A DNA stretch of 51,577 bases from Parabacteroides chinchillae (GTDB taxonomy: Bacteria; Bacteroidota; Bacteroidia; Bacteroidales; Tannerellaceae). The DNA lies in the NCBI RefSeq assembly GCF_900108035.1, contig NZ_FNVS01000023.1:1-51577 (forward strand), in the 5' to 3' direction. Shown here piece by piece: positions 41,607 through 50,805 of this stretch. How positions within the stretch are numbered: position 1 is the first letter of the stretch; each line of letters begins with the position of its first letter. A program made the position numbers and the translations under genes. Under the pieces are notes generated by a model. It saw only the letters and a program-made list of their open reading frames with translations. It made no database searches and was not told the origin of the DNA.

Positions 41607-42626
41607 TTAATTGGCTGATTCAAATTCTCTCAGGAAACGAACGTCGTTTTCCGAGAACATACGTAGGTCTTTAACCTGGTATTTTAGGTTTGTTATACGT
41701 TCTATACCCATACCTAAGGCATAACCTGAATATACTTTACTGTCGATGCCACAGTTTTCAAGCACATTCGGGTCTACCATTCCGCATCCCAGTATTTCTA
41801 CCCATCCGGTTCCTTTGCAGAACGGACAACCTTTTCCGCCGCAAATGTTACATGAAATATCCATTTCGGCAGATGGCTCGGTAAATGGGAAATAAGACGG
41901 ACGCAGGCGGATTTTCGTATCCGGGCTGAACATTTCTTTTGCAAAGAACAACAAAGCTTGTTTCAGATCGGCAAAAGAAACGTCTTTGTCCACATATAAT
42001 GCTTCTACCTGGTGGAAGAAACAGTGGGCGCGATAAGATATTGCTTCGTTACGATATACACGTCCCGGGCAGATAATACGGATAGGCGGTTCCTGCTTTT
42101 CCATAACGCGGGTCTGTACCGACGAAGTATGCGTACGTAATAATACATCCGGATTATGTTGTATGAAGAAGGTATCTTGCATATCGCGTGCAGGATGATC
42201 TTCGGCAAAATTCAGGGATGAGAATACATGCCAGTCGTCTTCAATTTCAGGACCTTCGGCAATACTGAATCCCAGTCTTCCGAATATGTCGCATATTTCT
42301 TTCTTAACGATTGAAAGCGGGTGGCGCGTTCCCAATTCAATAGGATAAGCCGTACGGGTCAGATCGATGTCGTCATCAACAGTCTGTACGTTTTCAAATC
42401 GTTCTTTAAGTTCGTTTATTTTGTTCTGAGTGGTTTCCTTCAGTTCATTAAGGAATTTACCAACCTCTCGCTTCTGGTCGGCAGCTACATTGCGGAAATC
42501 ATTCATCAACAAGGATATTTCACCTTTTTTACTGAGGTATTTTATACGCAAAGCTTCGATCTCTTCAGCATTTGCCGCTTTCATATTCTCTACTTCCTGA
42601 AGTAGATCCTTAATCTTATTGATCAT
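41607..42626 (-). CDS. pheS: Phenylalanyl-tRNA synthetase alpha subunit
   Basis: The 339-residue catalytic subunit contains an N-terminal coiled coil (about 1-80) and a class II core: motif 1 HPLSIVKKEI, motif 2 with DTFF, THTSSVQTR, RPSYFPFTEPSAE, and GWVEILGCGMVDPNVLE plus motif 3 GYALGMGIERI. It is the partner of PheT encoded 37 kb upstream on the other strand. It heads an operon with crcB, nth and a membrane protein. Confidence 0.98.
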   Translation of the reverse strand: MINKIKDLLQEVENMKAANAEEIEALRIKYLSKKGEISLLMNDFRNVAADQKREVGKFLNELKETTQNKINELKERFENVQTVDDDIDLTRTAYPIELGTRHPLSIVKKEICDIFGRLGFSIAEGPEIEDDWHVFSSLNFAEDHPARDMQDTFFIQHNPDVLLRTHTSSVQTRVMEKQEPPIRIICPGRVYRNEAISYRAHCFFHQVEALYVDKDVSFADLKQALLFFAKEMFSPDTKIRLRPSYFPFTEPSAEMDISCNICGGKGCPFCKGTGWVEILGCGMVDPNVLENCGIDSKVYSGYALGMGIERITNLKYQVKDLRMFSENDVRFLREFESAN

Positions 42627-42652
42627 TGCTAATCCTTTTTGTATTCAGCGGG

Positions 42653-42684
42653 CAAAGGTACTTTTTTCTCTTGGATAGTGCAAT
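42653..42684 (-). promoter_or_regulatory. pheS promoter
   Basis: Minus-strand TACCTTTG (42660 down to 42653) with ATTG (42684-42681) 20 bases upstream, a near-ideal promoter 27 bases before pheS. Confidence 0.7.
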
Positions 42685-42728
42685 TGATATGAGATGTTTT
42701 TTCTTTTTTATTGCCGGTCTATTATTAA

Positions 42729-42810
42729 GTTGACAATTATCGGCCGCTTAGTTGATAGTCGTCGGCCATACGGTTGACAATTGTCAGCCGCTCGGTTGAT
42801 AATTATCAAC
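42729..42810. repeat. Tandem repeat array, period 22 bp
   Basis: Units at 42729-42750, 42751-42772, 42773-42794 and a partial at 42795-42810. Each starts GTTGA(C/T)A and units 1-3 share a GGCC or GCCG segment at the same offset. Period is exactly 22. The array lies between divergent pheS and the CBS-domain gene, about 80 bases upstream of the promoter of the latter. Confidence 0.75.
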
Positions 42811-42891
42811 TTATTTCAGGACAGGACAGATACAGACACCGTTCTATTGAATATCAAGCTTGATATTTATTAATCTTTAATATTTCAAAGG

Positions 42892-42923
42892 ATTGGCAGG
42901 GATTGATATTTATTTTATCTTCG
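42892..42923 (+). promoter_or_regulatory. Promoter of the CBS-domain protein gene
   Basis: ATTG (42892-42895), a 20-base spacer and TATCTTCG (42916-42923), the latter with one departure from the consensus, as in the promoter at 10109. Confidence 0.5.
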
Positions 42924-42951
42924 CCCCCAGCAAATATTTCAATTATAGTAA

Positions 42952-44235
42952 ATGGAAATAGTCATAATTATTGGCCTTATCGTTTTAAATGGTGTTCTTT
43001 CTATGTCTGAAATTGCTCTGGTATCCGCTCGCAAGGCCCGTTTGGAGATGGAAGCAAAACGTGGAAACAAATCGGCAAAGAAAGCACTACAGTTATCTAA
43101 TGAGCCGGATAAGTTTTTATCCACAATCCAAATCGGCATTACGTTAATAGGTATATTGACCGGTTTGTATTCGGGTGAAGCTTTTGCAAAAGATTTTGCC
43201 GATCTGATTGCGGTTAACCTTGTCTTGCAGCCGTATGCTTTGGGAATTGCTAAAACCACAATTGTTATTATTGTAACCTACCTTACTTTGATATTCGGCG
43301 AACTAGTGCCTAAACGTATCGGTATGGGATATGCAGAGCGGGTATCAATGTTGATAGCCCGCCCGATGAATATACTATCTTTAATAGCCTCTCCGTTTGT
43401 ATGGTTGCTTGCTAAGAGTACAGCTATTACAATGAAGGTAACCGGAGTAAAAACAAATGAAGAAAACAGGGTGACGGAGGAAGAAATCAAAGCTATAGTG
43501 AAAGAAGGATTTGATGGAGGAGAAGTTCAAGAGGTAGAACAAGATATTGTTGAGCGCGTATTTAACCTGGGCGATCGGAATGTAGGCTCCATTATGACTT
43601 ACAGGAGCGAATTGGTTTGGTTGGACATAACCGATAGTATAGAGGAGATTCGTAAGAAAGTTCAAGAAAACTTGTTCAATATTTATCCTGTTTCCTCTGA
43701 AAAGTTTGATAATGTATTAGGTGTCGTTTATCTCAAGGATTTGTTTGGGCGTATCGATGCACCGGATTTTTCCTTGTCACAGGTGATTCGTCCGGCTCAA
43801 TTTGTTCCTGAAAATCAAAGTGTGTACAATGCTTTGGAACAGTTTAAACAGGCACGTGTGAAATATGCTATTGTAACGGATGAATTTGGAGGTATTCAAG
43901 GTATCGTTACATTAAAAGATATTATGGAAGGACTTATAGGCCAAGTGCCGGAGCTGGGTGAAGAGCCGGAGATCGTTCAGCGTGCCGATGGTACATGGCT
44001 GATGGATGGCCAGCTGTCGTTTTACGATTTTCTGGAACATTTTGATTTGGAAGATCTTTATGCCGAGCATGATTATAATACACTAAGCGGCCTGATACTC
44101 GAAATACTGGAACATGTTCCGAAAACAGGTGAAACATTTTCCTGGTTAAACTTCGAATTTGAAATCATCGATATGGACGGGGCACGTATAGATAAGGTGC
44201 TGGTGAAACAATTGGATTCGCCAGCAAAACCTTGA
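42952..44235 (+). CDS. Membrane protein with DUF21, CBS pair and CorC/HlyC domains (hemolysin/CNNM family)
   Basis: The 427-residue protein has the DUF21 membrane domain (about 1-180; NGVLSMSEIALVSARKARLE is diagnostic), the CBS pair (about 200-325, RNVGSIMTYR, FGGIQGIVTLKDIMEGLIG) and a C-terminal CorC/HlyC domain (about 345-425, DGQLSFYDFLEHF, GARIDKVLVK). Relatives transport Mg2+ or other divalent ions; the hemolysin label is historical. It stops one base before the convergent TrkA-type gene. Confidence 0.95.
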   Translation: MEIVIIIGLIVLNGVLSMSEIALVSARKARLEMEAKRGNKSAKKALQLSNEPDKFLSTIQIGITLIGILTGLYSGEAFAKDFADLIAVNLVLQPYALGIAKTTIVIIVTYLTLIFGELVPKRIGMGYAERVSMLIARPMNILSLIASPFVWLLAKSTAITMKVTGVKTNEENRVTEEEIKAIVKEGFDGGEVQEVEQDIVERVFNLGDRNVGSIMTYRSELVWLDITDSIEEIRKKVQENLFNIYPVSSEKFDNVLGVVYLKDLFGRIDAPDFSLSQVIRPAQFVPENQSVYNALEQFKQARVKYAIVTDEFGGIQGIVTLKDIMEGLIGQVPELGEEPEIVQRADGTWLMDGQLSFYDFLEHFDLEDLYAEHDYNTLSGLILEILEHVPKTGETFSWLNFEFEIIDMDGARIDKVLVKQLDSPAKP

Positions 44236-44236
44236 T

Positions 44237-44923
44237 TTATATTTCCGAAAGCTTATGCAATACTTCCATCCGGCCGAACAAGATCAGGATGTCGTTTTCT
44301 TCAATGACAATTTCGTCGGTAAGATGATCTATAACGGTGTATTGCGTTTGCTTAAGCCCGATCAGGTTCCGTATTTCTTTGGCGCGTTCAACTCCCACTA
44401 AGCGTACGCCGAAGTTCTCTTCAAAATTAATGGTGCCGATACTTTGCCCAACTAATGCGGAAGGCGTTTTTATCTGGTAAAGATGATGTGTTTCGGTAAC
44501 CTGATACCAGTGTTTGAACAGATTGCCCAATAATGCTTGCGAAGCATAATTACCAGCAAAATCTTGTTCGGGAGTGATTATTTCTTCTACACCTATGGCA
44601 CGTATTACGGTTTCGTGGATAGATGAGATGGAACGTACAATCAGTTTGCCTGCATCCAAGCTTTTGAGTAGGGAAACAGTTTGTACGGAGGTTCCGAAAT
44701 CTTTGCCGTATGTTACAATAATAGCATCCATTTCTGTCAATGGAAGCGTACTTAATGCTTCGCGGTCGGTCGTGTCTAGCGCAATGGCTCCGGATATGGC
44801 TTGCTTTACCGAGTCTACCCGATGAAGGTCTATATCCACGCCGATAACTTCGTTGCCAATGCGTGTAAGGTTCTCAGCAATGGAGCGCCCCAGGTTTCCT
44901 AATCCGATAACTAGATATTTCAT
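44237..44923 (-). CDS. Potassium-channel regulatory subunit, TrkA/KtrA type
   Basis: The ATG at 44923 starts MKYLVIGLGNLGRSIAENL, the Rossmann NAD(H)-binding start of RCK domains; a 24-residue upstream extension overlaps the previous gene and is unlikely. The 228-residue product has one RCK_N domain (VIGVDIDLHRVDSVK, VTYGKDFGTSVQT) and an RCK_C domain (from about 145). It regulates K+ flux by nucleotide binding. It follows the TrkH-type gene by 14 bases. Confidence 0.94.
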   Translation of the reverse strand: MKYLVIGLGNLGRSIAENLTRIGNEVIGVDIDLHRVDSVKQAISGAIALDTTDREALSTLPLTEMDAIIVTYGKDFGTSVQTVSLLKSLDAGKLIVRSISSIHETVIRAIGVEEIITPEQDFAGNYASQALLGNLFKHWYQVTETHHLYQIKTPSALVGQSIGTINFEENFGVRLVGVERAKEIRNLIGLKQTQYTVIDHLTDEIVIEENDILILFGRMEVLHKLSEI

Positions 44924-44937
44924 AAGTATATTATTTA

Positions 44938-46758
44938 TTACATGAGTATATTTTCTTGTGGATACGTATAATTCTTCTTTGTATATTCTTTGCATAAACT
45001 ATAGAAGAAGGTAAATACACCAATACGCCCGATCAGCATGGTGCAGATAATGATAATCTTTCCGGATTCTGAAAGTGTCGGGCTGAAATCCAAACTAAGT
45101 CCTACTGTGCTTAAAGCCGAAGTTGTTTCGAATATTAAAGTGAATATCGGAGCATCTTTTTCGGTATAAGACAATATCCATACGGCAACGCTCAAATAGA
45201 TGAAGTATAAAACGATAATGGCAAAAGCCCTGCGTATTGCAAAAGGAGCTATTTCCCGTTTACGGACTTCTACTTTTTCTTTTTCCCTGGCGGAATTGTA
45301 GGTCGTAACCAATGCAACGAAAACGGTGGTAACTTTTAGTCCGCCGGCTGTAGACATCGGGCCGGCACCAATCACCATCAGGATAAGCGTGAGCATCAAT
45401 GTAGGAGGTGCTAATGTTGTCATATCTGCAACGTTGAACCCTGCAGTTCTGGGGGTAACAGCTCCTAGAAAGGCATTAGCCAGCTTTTCTTTCCAGGGAA
45501 GTCCGCTCAATGTATTATTGATTTCAAAGAGCAAATAAAAGGCGGTTCCTCCGATTAATAGCACCAAGGTACATATTACGACGATATACGTGTGTATATT
45601 GATAATACGGGGGGTATGAATATAGTGTTTTTGTTGTCCAAGCAGAATTTTTATCCAGTTGAGTAGCTGATGATGCAATAACTTTAAGTAATTAAATACG
45701 ATAGGGAAACCTAATCCGCCGAGAACAATCAGCAGTGCAATCCATACATGAAGGTTGGGTTTGTGGGCGACCAAAGGATTGTATAAGTTATCACTCAGTG
45801 TAGAAATCCCGGCGTTACAGAAGGCGGATATAGCATGAAAGACTGAAAAGAAAATCTCCTGTGTTATGCCTCCCGGAATAGATCCCCTGATATCCAGATA
45901 AATCAGATAAGCTCCGATTCCCTCAATGAAAAGGGTAACGAAAAGGATATTGATAATAACCTGAAACAAACCTCCTATACGATCTTCATTCAGCATGTCT
46001 TTTAACATCATCTTGCTGATGAATGAAGATTTGCCCATGAATGAGAGTGCAAAAAAACTGGTAAATGTCATTACCCCGATTCCTCCGATTTGTATTAACA
46101 GCATGATGATGATAAGCCCGGTTTGTGTGAATGTAGTGCCTACGTTTACGGTTGTCAGTCCGGTTACACAAACTGATGTTGTAGCAGTAAACAAGGCATC
46201 TAAGAAGTGAATGCCGTGGTGTGTTGCATTAGGTAACATAAGGAGCCCGGCTCCGACTAAGATGACAAATACAAAGCTTAACAAGAACAGTAAAGATGGC
46301 TTTATGTGGCTTTGCATTAATGTGAAAGTCTGTCTCGACAAATGTATTGTGCCGAGTAAAACCATTAAGATATATACGAATATCGGACTTGTCATAAAAG
46401 ACAGGTAAGGCAAAGATTGCGCAATAGCTTCTCTGAAGAATATCTTGGCAGATAAGACAGCAAAGAGTAAGAAATAAATGCTGATATCCAGATAAAGCAT
46501 CTTTTCCTGTATCACGTCTTTGAAACGTGTAAAATAACGAAGTGTAATACCTATAAAGAAGCCCATTAATATAGAGAGCCGGGCTGTATAAAGGAGTTTT
46601 GCGATTTCGGGAGTCTGTACGAATCCGAATTGATAAATAAGAACAAAAAAAGATGCTATGGAAGCTAATAAAATAATGCCTTCAGCCAAACCGTTGATTA
46701 TCCCTTTTATTTTCGCCCAGAAAATCCGGAGTGAAAAATAAAGCTGCCTTAAGTCCAT
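44938..46758 (-). CDS. Potassium transporter, TrkH/KtrB family
   Basis: The 606-residue membrane protein carries the four selectivity-filter loops typical of the family: TTSVCVTGLT, AISAFCNAGIST, TPRTAGFN and TSALSTVGLS. About ten to twelve hydrophobic helices are visible; the extra N-terminal segment (about 1-130) is longer than in KtrB. The protein moves K+ across the inner membrane together with its RCK partner gene downstream. A minus-strand -7 element is upstream. Confidence 0.95.
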   Translation of the reverse strand: MDLRQLYFSLRIFWAKIKGIINGLAEGIILLASIASFFVLIYQFGFVQTPEIAKLLYTARLSILMGFFIGITLRYFTRFKDVIQEKMLYLDISIYFLLFAVLSAKIFFREAIAQSLPYLSFMTSPIFVYILMVLLGTIHLSRQTFTLMQSHIKPSLLFLLSFVFVILVGAGLLMLPNATHHGIHFLDALFTATTSVCVTGLTTVNVGTTFTQTGLIIIMLLIQIGGIGVMTFTSFFALSFMGKSSFISKMMLKDMLNEDRIGGLFQVIINILFVTLFIEGIGAYLIYLDIRGSIPGGITQEIFFSVFHAISAFCNAGISTLSDNLYNPLVAHKPNLHVWIALLIVLGGLGFPIVFNYLKLLHHQLLNWIKILLGQQKHYIHTPRIINIHTYIVVICTLVLLIGGTAFYLLFEINNTLSGLPWKEKLANAFLGAVTPRTAGFNVADMTTLAPPTLMLTLILMVIGAGPMSTAGGLKVTTVFVALVTTYNSAREKEKVEVRKREIAPFAIRRAFAIIVLYFIYLSVAVWILSYTEKDAPIFTLIFETTSALSTVGLSLDFSPTLSESGKIIIICTMLIGRIGVFTFFYSLCKEYTKKNYTYPQENILM

Positions 46759-46786
46759 ATAAATGATCTTTTTTTATTGTTAAAAA

Positions 46787-46794
46787 CAAAAGTA
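46787..46794 (-). promoter_or_regulatory. Possible promoter of the TrkH-type gene
   Basis: Minus-strand TACTTTTG fits the -7 consensus, 29 bases before the start codon; no clear -33. Confidence 0.4.
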
Positions 46795-46835
46795 TTAATA
46801 AAACCGCTATTACGCGAATAATGTTGAGAATTGTT

Positions 46836-46843
46836 TATATTTG
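46836..46843 (+). promoter_or_regulatory. -7 element of the kinase gene
   Basis: TATATTTG matches the consensus, about 80 bases before the ATG at 46923; the -33 region is weak. Confidence 0.45.
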
Positions 46844-46922
46844 CACGCCTCTTAAATCGGTAACAAGGAAAAACACAAGTGAAAGATTTTCAAGTATAAT
46901 CAAGAATTAATTCAATATAAAA

Positions 46923-48413
46923 ATGTATTTGTTAGGATGTGACATTGCTAGTTCTTCTGTTAAAGTATCTATTGTAGATGAAGAAAGCGGACAGACTATC
47001 GCTTCGGATTTTTATCCGAAGGAGGAAGCTCCTATAAAAGCTTTAAGGCCGGGTTGGGCAGAACAAAATCCGGATGATTGGTGGAATTATTTAAAGATTG
47101 CTGTTAAAGGCGCATTAGAGAAAGCTCCGGTTTCGGGAAGCGATATAAAAGCGATAGGTATTTCTTACCAGATGCATGGTTTGGTTGTGGTTGATAAAAA
47201 GATGGAAGTATTGCGCCCTTCCATTATCTGGTGCGATAGTCGTGCTGTTCCTTATGGTGAGAGAGCTTTGCGGACTATTGGAGAAAAGCAATGTTTTTCG
47301 CATTTGCTTAATTCTCCCGGAAACTTTACTGCTTCAAAACTGGCTTGGGTGAAAGAGTATGAACCGCAGTTGTATAAATCGATATATAAGATAATGTTCC
47401 CCGGCGACTTTATTGCCATGCGAATGACTGGCAGTATTGTGACTACGGTATCCGGTTTATCGGAAGGAATATTCTGGGATTTTGAGAAAGACGCATTGTC
47501 TGAAGATTTGATGGATTACTTCGGATTCGATAGAGATTTGATTCCTGATATACGTCCTACCTTTGGTTTGCAGGGCGAACTGCTTGGTTCGGTAGCTGCG
47601 GAACTGGGGCTGAAGAAAGGAACACCGGTTACTTACCGTGCCGGAGACCAGATAAATAATGCATTATCACTAAACGTGCTAAACCCGGGGGAAATTGCTG
47701 CAACGGCAGGAACTTCGGGAGTGGTGTACGGAGTAAACGGAAAAGTAAGTTTTGACACTTCTTCCAGGGTAAATACGTTTGCCCATGTCAACCATTCGTT
47801 AAACAATCCGCATTTGGGCGTATTGCTGTGCATAAACGGTGTAGGCATACTTAATTCGTGGATAAAGCGGAATGTGGCTCCCGAGGGAATTAATTATGAT
47901 GAACTGAACGAGCTGGCTGCAACTGTGCCTATTGGTTCCGAAGGGCTTTCCGTATTGCCTTTTGGAAATGGTGCCGAACGTATGTTGCAAAATAAGCAGA
48001 TCCATTGTTCTATGCACGGATTGAACTTTAATATACACAATAAGGCACATATTGCACGTGCAGCCCAGGAAGGTATTGTCTTTTCATTCAAATACGGAAT
48101 GGATATAATGAATGAAATGGGAATAGAAATCGAGATAATTCGTGCGGGCAATACAAATATGTTTTTAAGTCCTATTTTCCGGGATGCTTTGGCAGGAGTA
48201 ACAGGCACTGTTATCGAACTGTATGATACAAACGGAGCTGCAGGTGCTGCAAAAGGTGCTGGTATCGGTGCTGGTATTTATAAATCGGCGGAAGAAGCAT
48301 TTGCCTCTTTAAAGAAGATCGATGTCATAGAGCCAGACGGACTGAAGGCCGATAAATATTGCGGTGCTTTTGATATTTGGAAAGACCGGCTGAATAAAGA
48401 ATTGACTGTTTAA
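46923..48413 (+). CDS. Xylulokinase-like FGGY carbohydrate kinase
   Basis: The 496-residue protein has the FGGY/ASKHA fold: N-terminal GCDIASSSVKVSIVD, GISYQMHGLVVVDK, IIWCDSRAVPYGER, and the C-terminal AGDQINNALSLNVL with catalytic-type Asp, GTSGVVYG, and a hydrophobic GNTNMFLSPIFRDALAG pattern. It probably phosphorylates D-xylulose or a related ketose at O5. No xylose isomerase or transporter is adjacent. It is followed after 13 bases by mtgA, which may share its transcript. Confidence 0.88.
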   Translation: MYLLGCDIASSSVKVSIVDEESGQTIASDFYPKEEAPIKALRPGWAEQNPDDWWNYLKIAVKGALEKAPVSGSDIKAIGISYQMHGLVVVDKKMEVLRPSIIWCDSRAVPYGERALRTIGEKQCFSHLLNSPGNFTASKLAWVKEYEPQLYKSIYKIMFPGDFIAMRMTGSIVTTVSGLSEGIFWDFEKDALSEDLMDYFGFDRDLIPDIRPTFGLQGELLGSVAAELGLKKGTPVTYRAGDQINNALSLNVLNPGEIAATAGTSGVVYGVNGKVSFDTSSRVNTFAHVNHSLNNPHLGVLLCINGVGILNSWIKRNVAPEGINYDELNELAATVPIGSEGLSVLPFGNGAERMLQNKQIHCSMHGLNFNIHNKAHIARAAQEGIVFSFKYGMDIMNEMGIEIEIIRAGNTNMFLSPIFRDALAGVTGTVIELYDTNGAAGAAKGAGIGAGIYKSAEEAFASLKKIDVIEPDGLKADKYCGAFDIWKDRLNKELTV

Positions 48414-48426
48414 AACAAAATCCGAC

Positions 48427-49221
48427 ATGCGTATAGTTAAACGAATATTGATATGGTGCCGGAACATTTTGATATTCTTGTTTTTGTCCAGTATATTGGC
48501 TGTTGTGGCCTATAAATATATTCCGGTATATTATACACCATTGATGTTTATTCGTTTATATGACCAGTTTCATGACGGAAAGAAGATGAAGTTGGATCAT
48601 AAGTGGGTTTCTTTATCCGAAATAGCACAACCTTTGGTACAGGCCGTCGTTGCTTCCGAAGACAATTTGTTTCTTGATCATCATGGTTTTGATATTGAAC
48701 AGATACAAAAGGCGCGCACTGATGCGGAAAAAGGTAAACGGCTGAGAGGGGCAAGTACAATCTCTCAACAGACAGCAAAGAATGTTTTCTTGTGGCCGGG
48801 AAAAACGTATATACGTAAAGCCATAGAAGCCTATTTTACCGTACTGATAGAATGGATTTGGGGAAAAGAGAGAATCATGGAGGTTTATCTCAACTCAATT
48901 GAAATGGGAGACGGTATTTATGGTGCCGAAGCTGTTGCGCAAGCACATTTTCATAAGAAAGCCTCAAAACTTACGAAAGGTGAGGCAGCTTTGATTGCCG
49001 CATCTTTGCCAAATCCCCGTAAATTCAATTCCGGAAAACCTTCTCCTTATATGCTCAAACGGCAAACAAAAATTATGTCCCTTATGGGAAAGTTGCTTAA
49101 AATAGAAATGGGCTATGGAGCAGGAGAGCAAAATATAGATACAGGCAAAATTAAAAAAAGAAAAAAATGGAGAGCTTCATCTATCATGACCTGGGACGCA
49201 TATCCTACGCTGATGCATTAG
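48427..49221 (+). CDS. mtgA: Monofunctional peptidoglycan glycosyltransferase MtgA
   Basis: MtgA polymerises lipid II glycan chains. The 264-residue protein has one N-terminal membrane helix (about 9-30) and a GT51 domain with catalytic Glu78 in VASEDNLFLDHHGFD, GASTISQQTAKNVFL (108-122) and RIMEVYLNSIEMG. The last 24 residues, after KIKKRKKW, overlap the start of lipB in another frame by 55 bases. Confidence 0.95.
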   Translation: MRIVKRILIWCRNILIFLFLSSILAVVAYKYIPVYYTPLMFIRLYDQFHDGKKMKLDHKWVSLSEIAQPLVQAVVASEDNLFLDHHGFDIEQIQKARTDAEKGKRLRGASTISQQTAKNVFLWPGKTYIRKAIEAYFTVLIEWIWGKERIMEVYLNSIEMGDGIYGAEAVAQAHFHKKASKLTKGEAALIAASLPNPRKFNSGKPSPYMLKRQTKIMSLMGKLLKIEMGYGAGEQNIDTGKIKKRKKWRASSIMTWDAYPTLMH

Positions 49222-49832
49222 AATGCCAGACCTCAGCTTTTGAAACCTTGCTGGCTGCCAAAAAAGACGGAGCGGAAGGAGTGAATGAATTATTCTTTTG
49301 CGAACATCTTCCTGTGCTGACTATTGGCAAAAGCGGCAAAGATTCTAATCTGCTTGTCACGGAAGATTTGTTGAAGCAGCGCGGAGTCTCTTTCTTCCAT
49401 ATTAACCGCGGAGGAGATATAACCTATCATGGTCCCGGGCAGATAACAGGCTATCCCGTGTTTGATCTGGAATGCTGGGATTTGGGATTGAAACAGTATA
49501 TTGATCGCCTGGAAGAGATTGTTATCCGTTTTCTGGCATTATACGGAATCAAAGGGGAACGGCTCGATGGTGCTACCGGTGTCTGGATCGATCCGGACGT
49601 ACCCGGACGTGCCCGGAAGATATGCGCTATCGGGGTAAAGAGCAGCCGTTTTGTTACCATGCATGGTTTTGCCTTGAATATAAATACCGATTTAACATAT
49701 TTCTCCCTCATTAATCCGTGTGGCTTCAAAGATAAGGGTGTAACATCGCTGGAGAAGGAACTCGGAACTGCGCAAGACTTCGAACTGGCAAAAGCCCGCT
49801 TACTTTCACTCTTCAGGGAATTGTTTGTCTGA
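49167..49832 (+). CDS. lipB: Octanoyltransferase LipB
   Basis: LipB transfers octanoate from acyl carrier protein to lipoyl domains for lipoate synthesis. The 221-residue product has RGGDITYHGPGQ (81-92), catalytic Lys158 in AIGVKSSR and catalytic Cys185 in INPCGF. The ATG at 49167 fits the family N-terminus (IYHDLGRISYADALECQ), although it lies 55 bases inside mtgA. The stop overlaps the next start by one base (TGATG). Confidence 0.97.
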   Translation: MESFIYHDLGRISYADALECQTSAFETLLAAKKDGAEGVNELFFCEHLPVLTIGKSGKDSNLLVTEDLLKQRGVSFFHINRGGDITYHGPGQITGYPVFDLECWDLGLKQYIDRLEEIVIRFLALYGIKGERLDGATGVWIDPDVPGRARKICAIGVKSSRFVTMHGFALNINTDLTYFSLINPCGFKDKGVTSLEKELGTAQDFELAKARLLSLFRELFV

Positions 49833-50782
49833 TGGAATATAAAATACATTTTGCTCCTTTGCAGGGATACACCGATAATGTGTACCGTGAAGCACATGCA
49901 CAGGTATTCGGGGGAGTGGAGTTTTATTATACGCCTTTTGTCCGTCTTGAGAAAGGCGGATTCAGAAATAAGGAACTCCGGGATATTTTACCTTCCGGTT
50001 CCGGCTGTTGCAGAGTTGTTCCCCAGCTTATAGCAGCTACTCCCGAAGAGTTCAGGCAAATCGCTGCTTTGTTTTATGCTAACGGCTACAGGCGGGCAGA
50101 TATAAACTTGGGCTGCCCTTTTCCGATGCAGGCCCGTTTACACAGAGGTGCAGGTATTTTACCTTTTATAGGTGAAGCAGAAGCGCTACTGAATACGGTA
50201 GAAGAATTTCCGCAAATACAGTTCTCTGTTAAGCTAAGACTGGGGTGGGAGACGGTGGATGAATCCTGGGTGCTTTTGTCTGTATTGAACCGGCTTCCTT
50301 TGGAACATATAACGTTGCATCCGCGATTGGGTGTACAGCAATATAAAGGAAGTGTGGATATGGACGGTTTTACTGCTTTTTACCAGGCGTGCAAACATCC
50401 TCTTTTTTATAATGGGGATATTGAAACGTTGGAAGACATACGGGATATAACGTCGCAATTTCCTCTGTTGAAAGGTATAATGTCAGGGCGTGGCTTACTG
50501 GCACACCCGTGGCTTGCAGTGGAGTATGAAAAAGGAAAAGAGCTCTCTGCTGTTGAAAGAAAAGAAATGCTGGAAACTTTTCACGCCCGATTATTGACAG
50601 GGTATCAGGAACGGTTGGAAGGCGGCGAACATCAGGTTCTGGCAAAACTCAAAACCGTGTGGGATTATTTATTGCCGGAAGCTGATAAGAAGTTACGGAA
50701 GAAGATTCTCAAAAGTAATATCCTGGATGTATACTGCCAGTCCGTGAAAGAATTGTTCAGGGCTTATCCTTTTATTGGATAG
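49832..50782 (+). CDS. tRNA-dihydrouridine synthase family protein
   Basis: Dus enzymes reduce uridines in tRNA D-loops with FMN and NADPH. The 316-residue product begins IHFAPLQGYTDNVYR, has the NLGCPFPMQARLHRGAG segment with the catalytic Cys, the SVKLRLGWE strand, ITLHPR and the phosphate-binding GDIETLEDI and GIMSGRGLLAHPWL. It is a bacterial-type Dus of uncertain subgroup. It is the last gene of the xylulokinase-mtgA-lipB group; palindromic repeats follow. Confidence 0.95.
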   Translation: MEYKIHFAPLQGYTDNVYREAHAQVFGGVEFYYTPFVRLEKGGFRNKELRDILPSGSGCCRVVPQLIAATPEEFRQIAALFYANGYRRADINLGCPFPMQARLHRGAGILPFIGEAEALLNTVEEFPQIQFSVKLRLGWETVDESWVLLSVLNRLPLEHITLHPRLGVQQYKGSVDMDGFTAFYQACKHPLFYNGDIETLEDIRDITSQFPLLKGIMSGRGLLAHPWLAVEYEKGKELSAVERKEMLETFHARLLTGYQERLEGGEHQVLAKLKTVWDYLLPEADKKLRKKILKSNILDVYCQSVKELFRAYPFIG

Positions 50783-50805
50783 TTTTAGCTCCCTTGCTAT
50801 GTAAT

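Noticed and set aside
44924-44995. 24-residue extension of the TrkA-type protein
   Set aside because: It overlaps the end of the TrkH-type gene and precedes the canonical Rossmann start MKYLVIGLGNLG.
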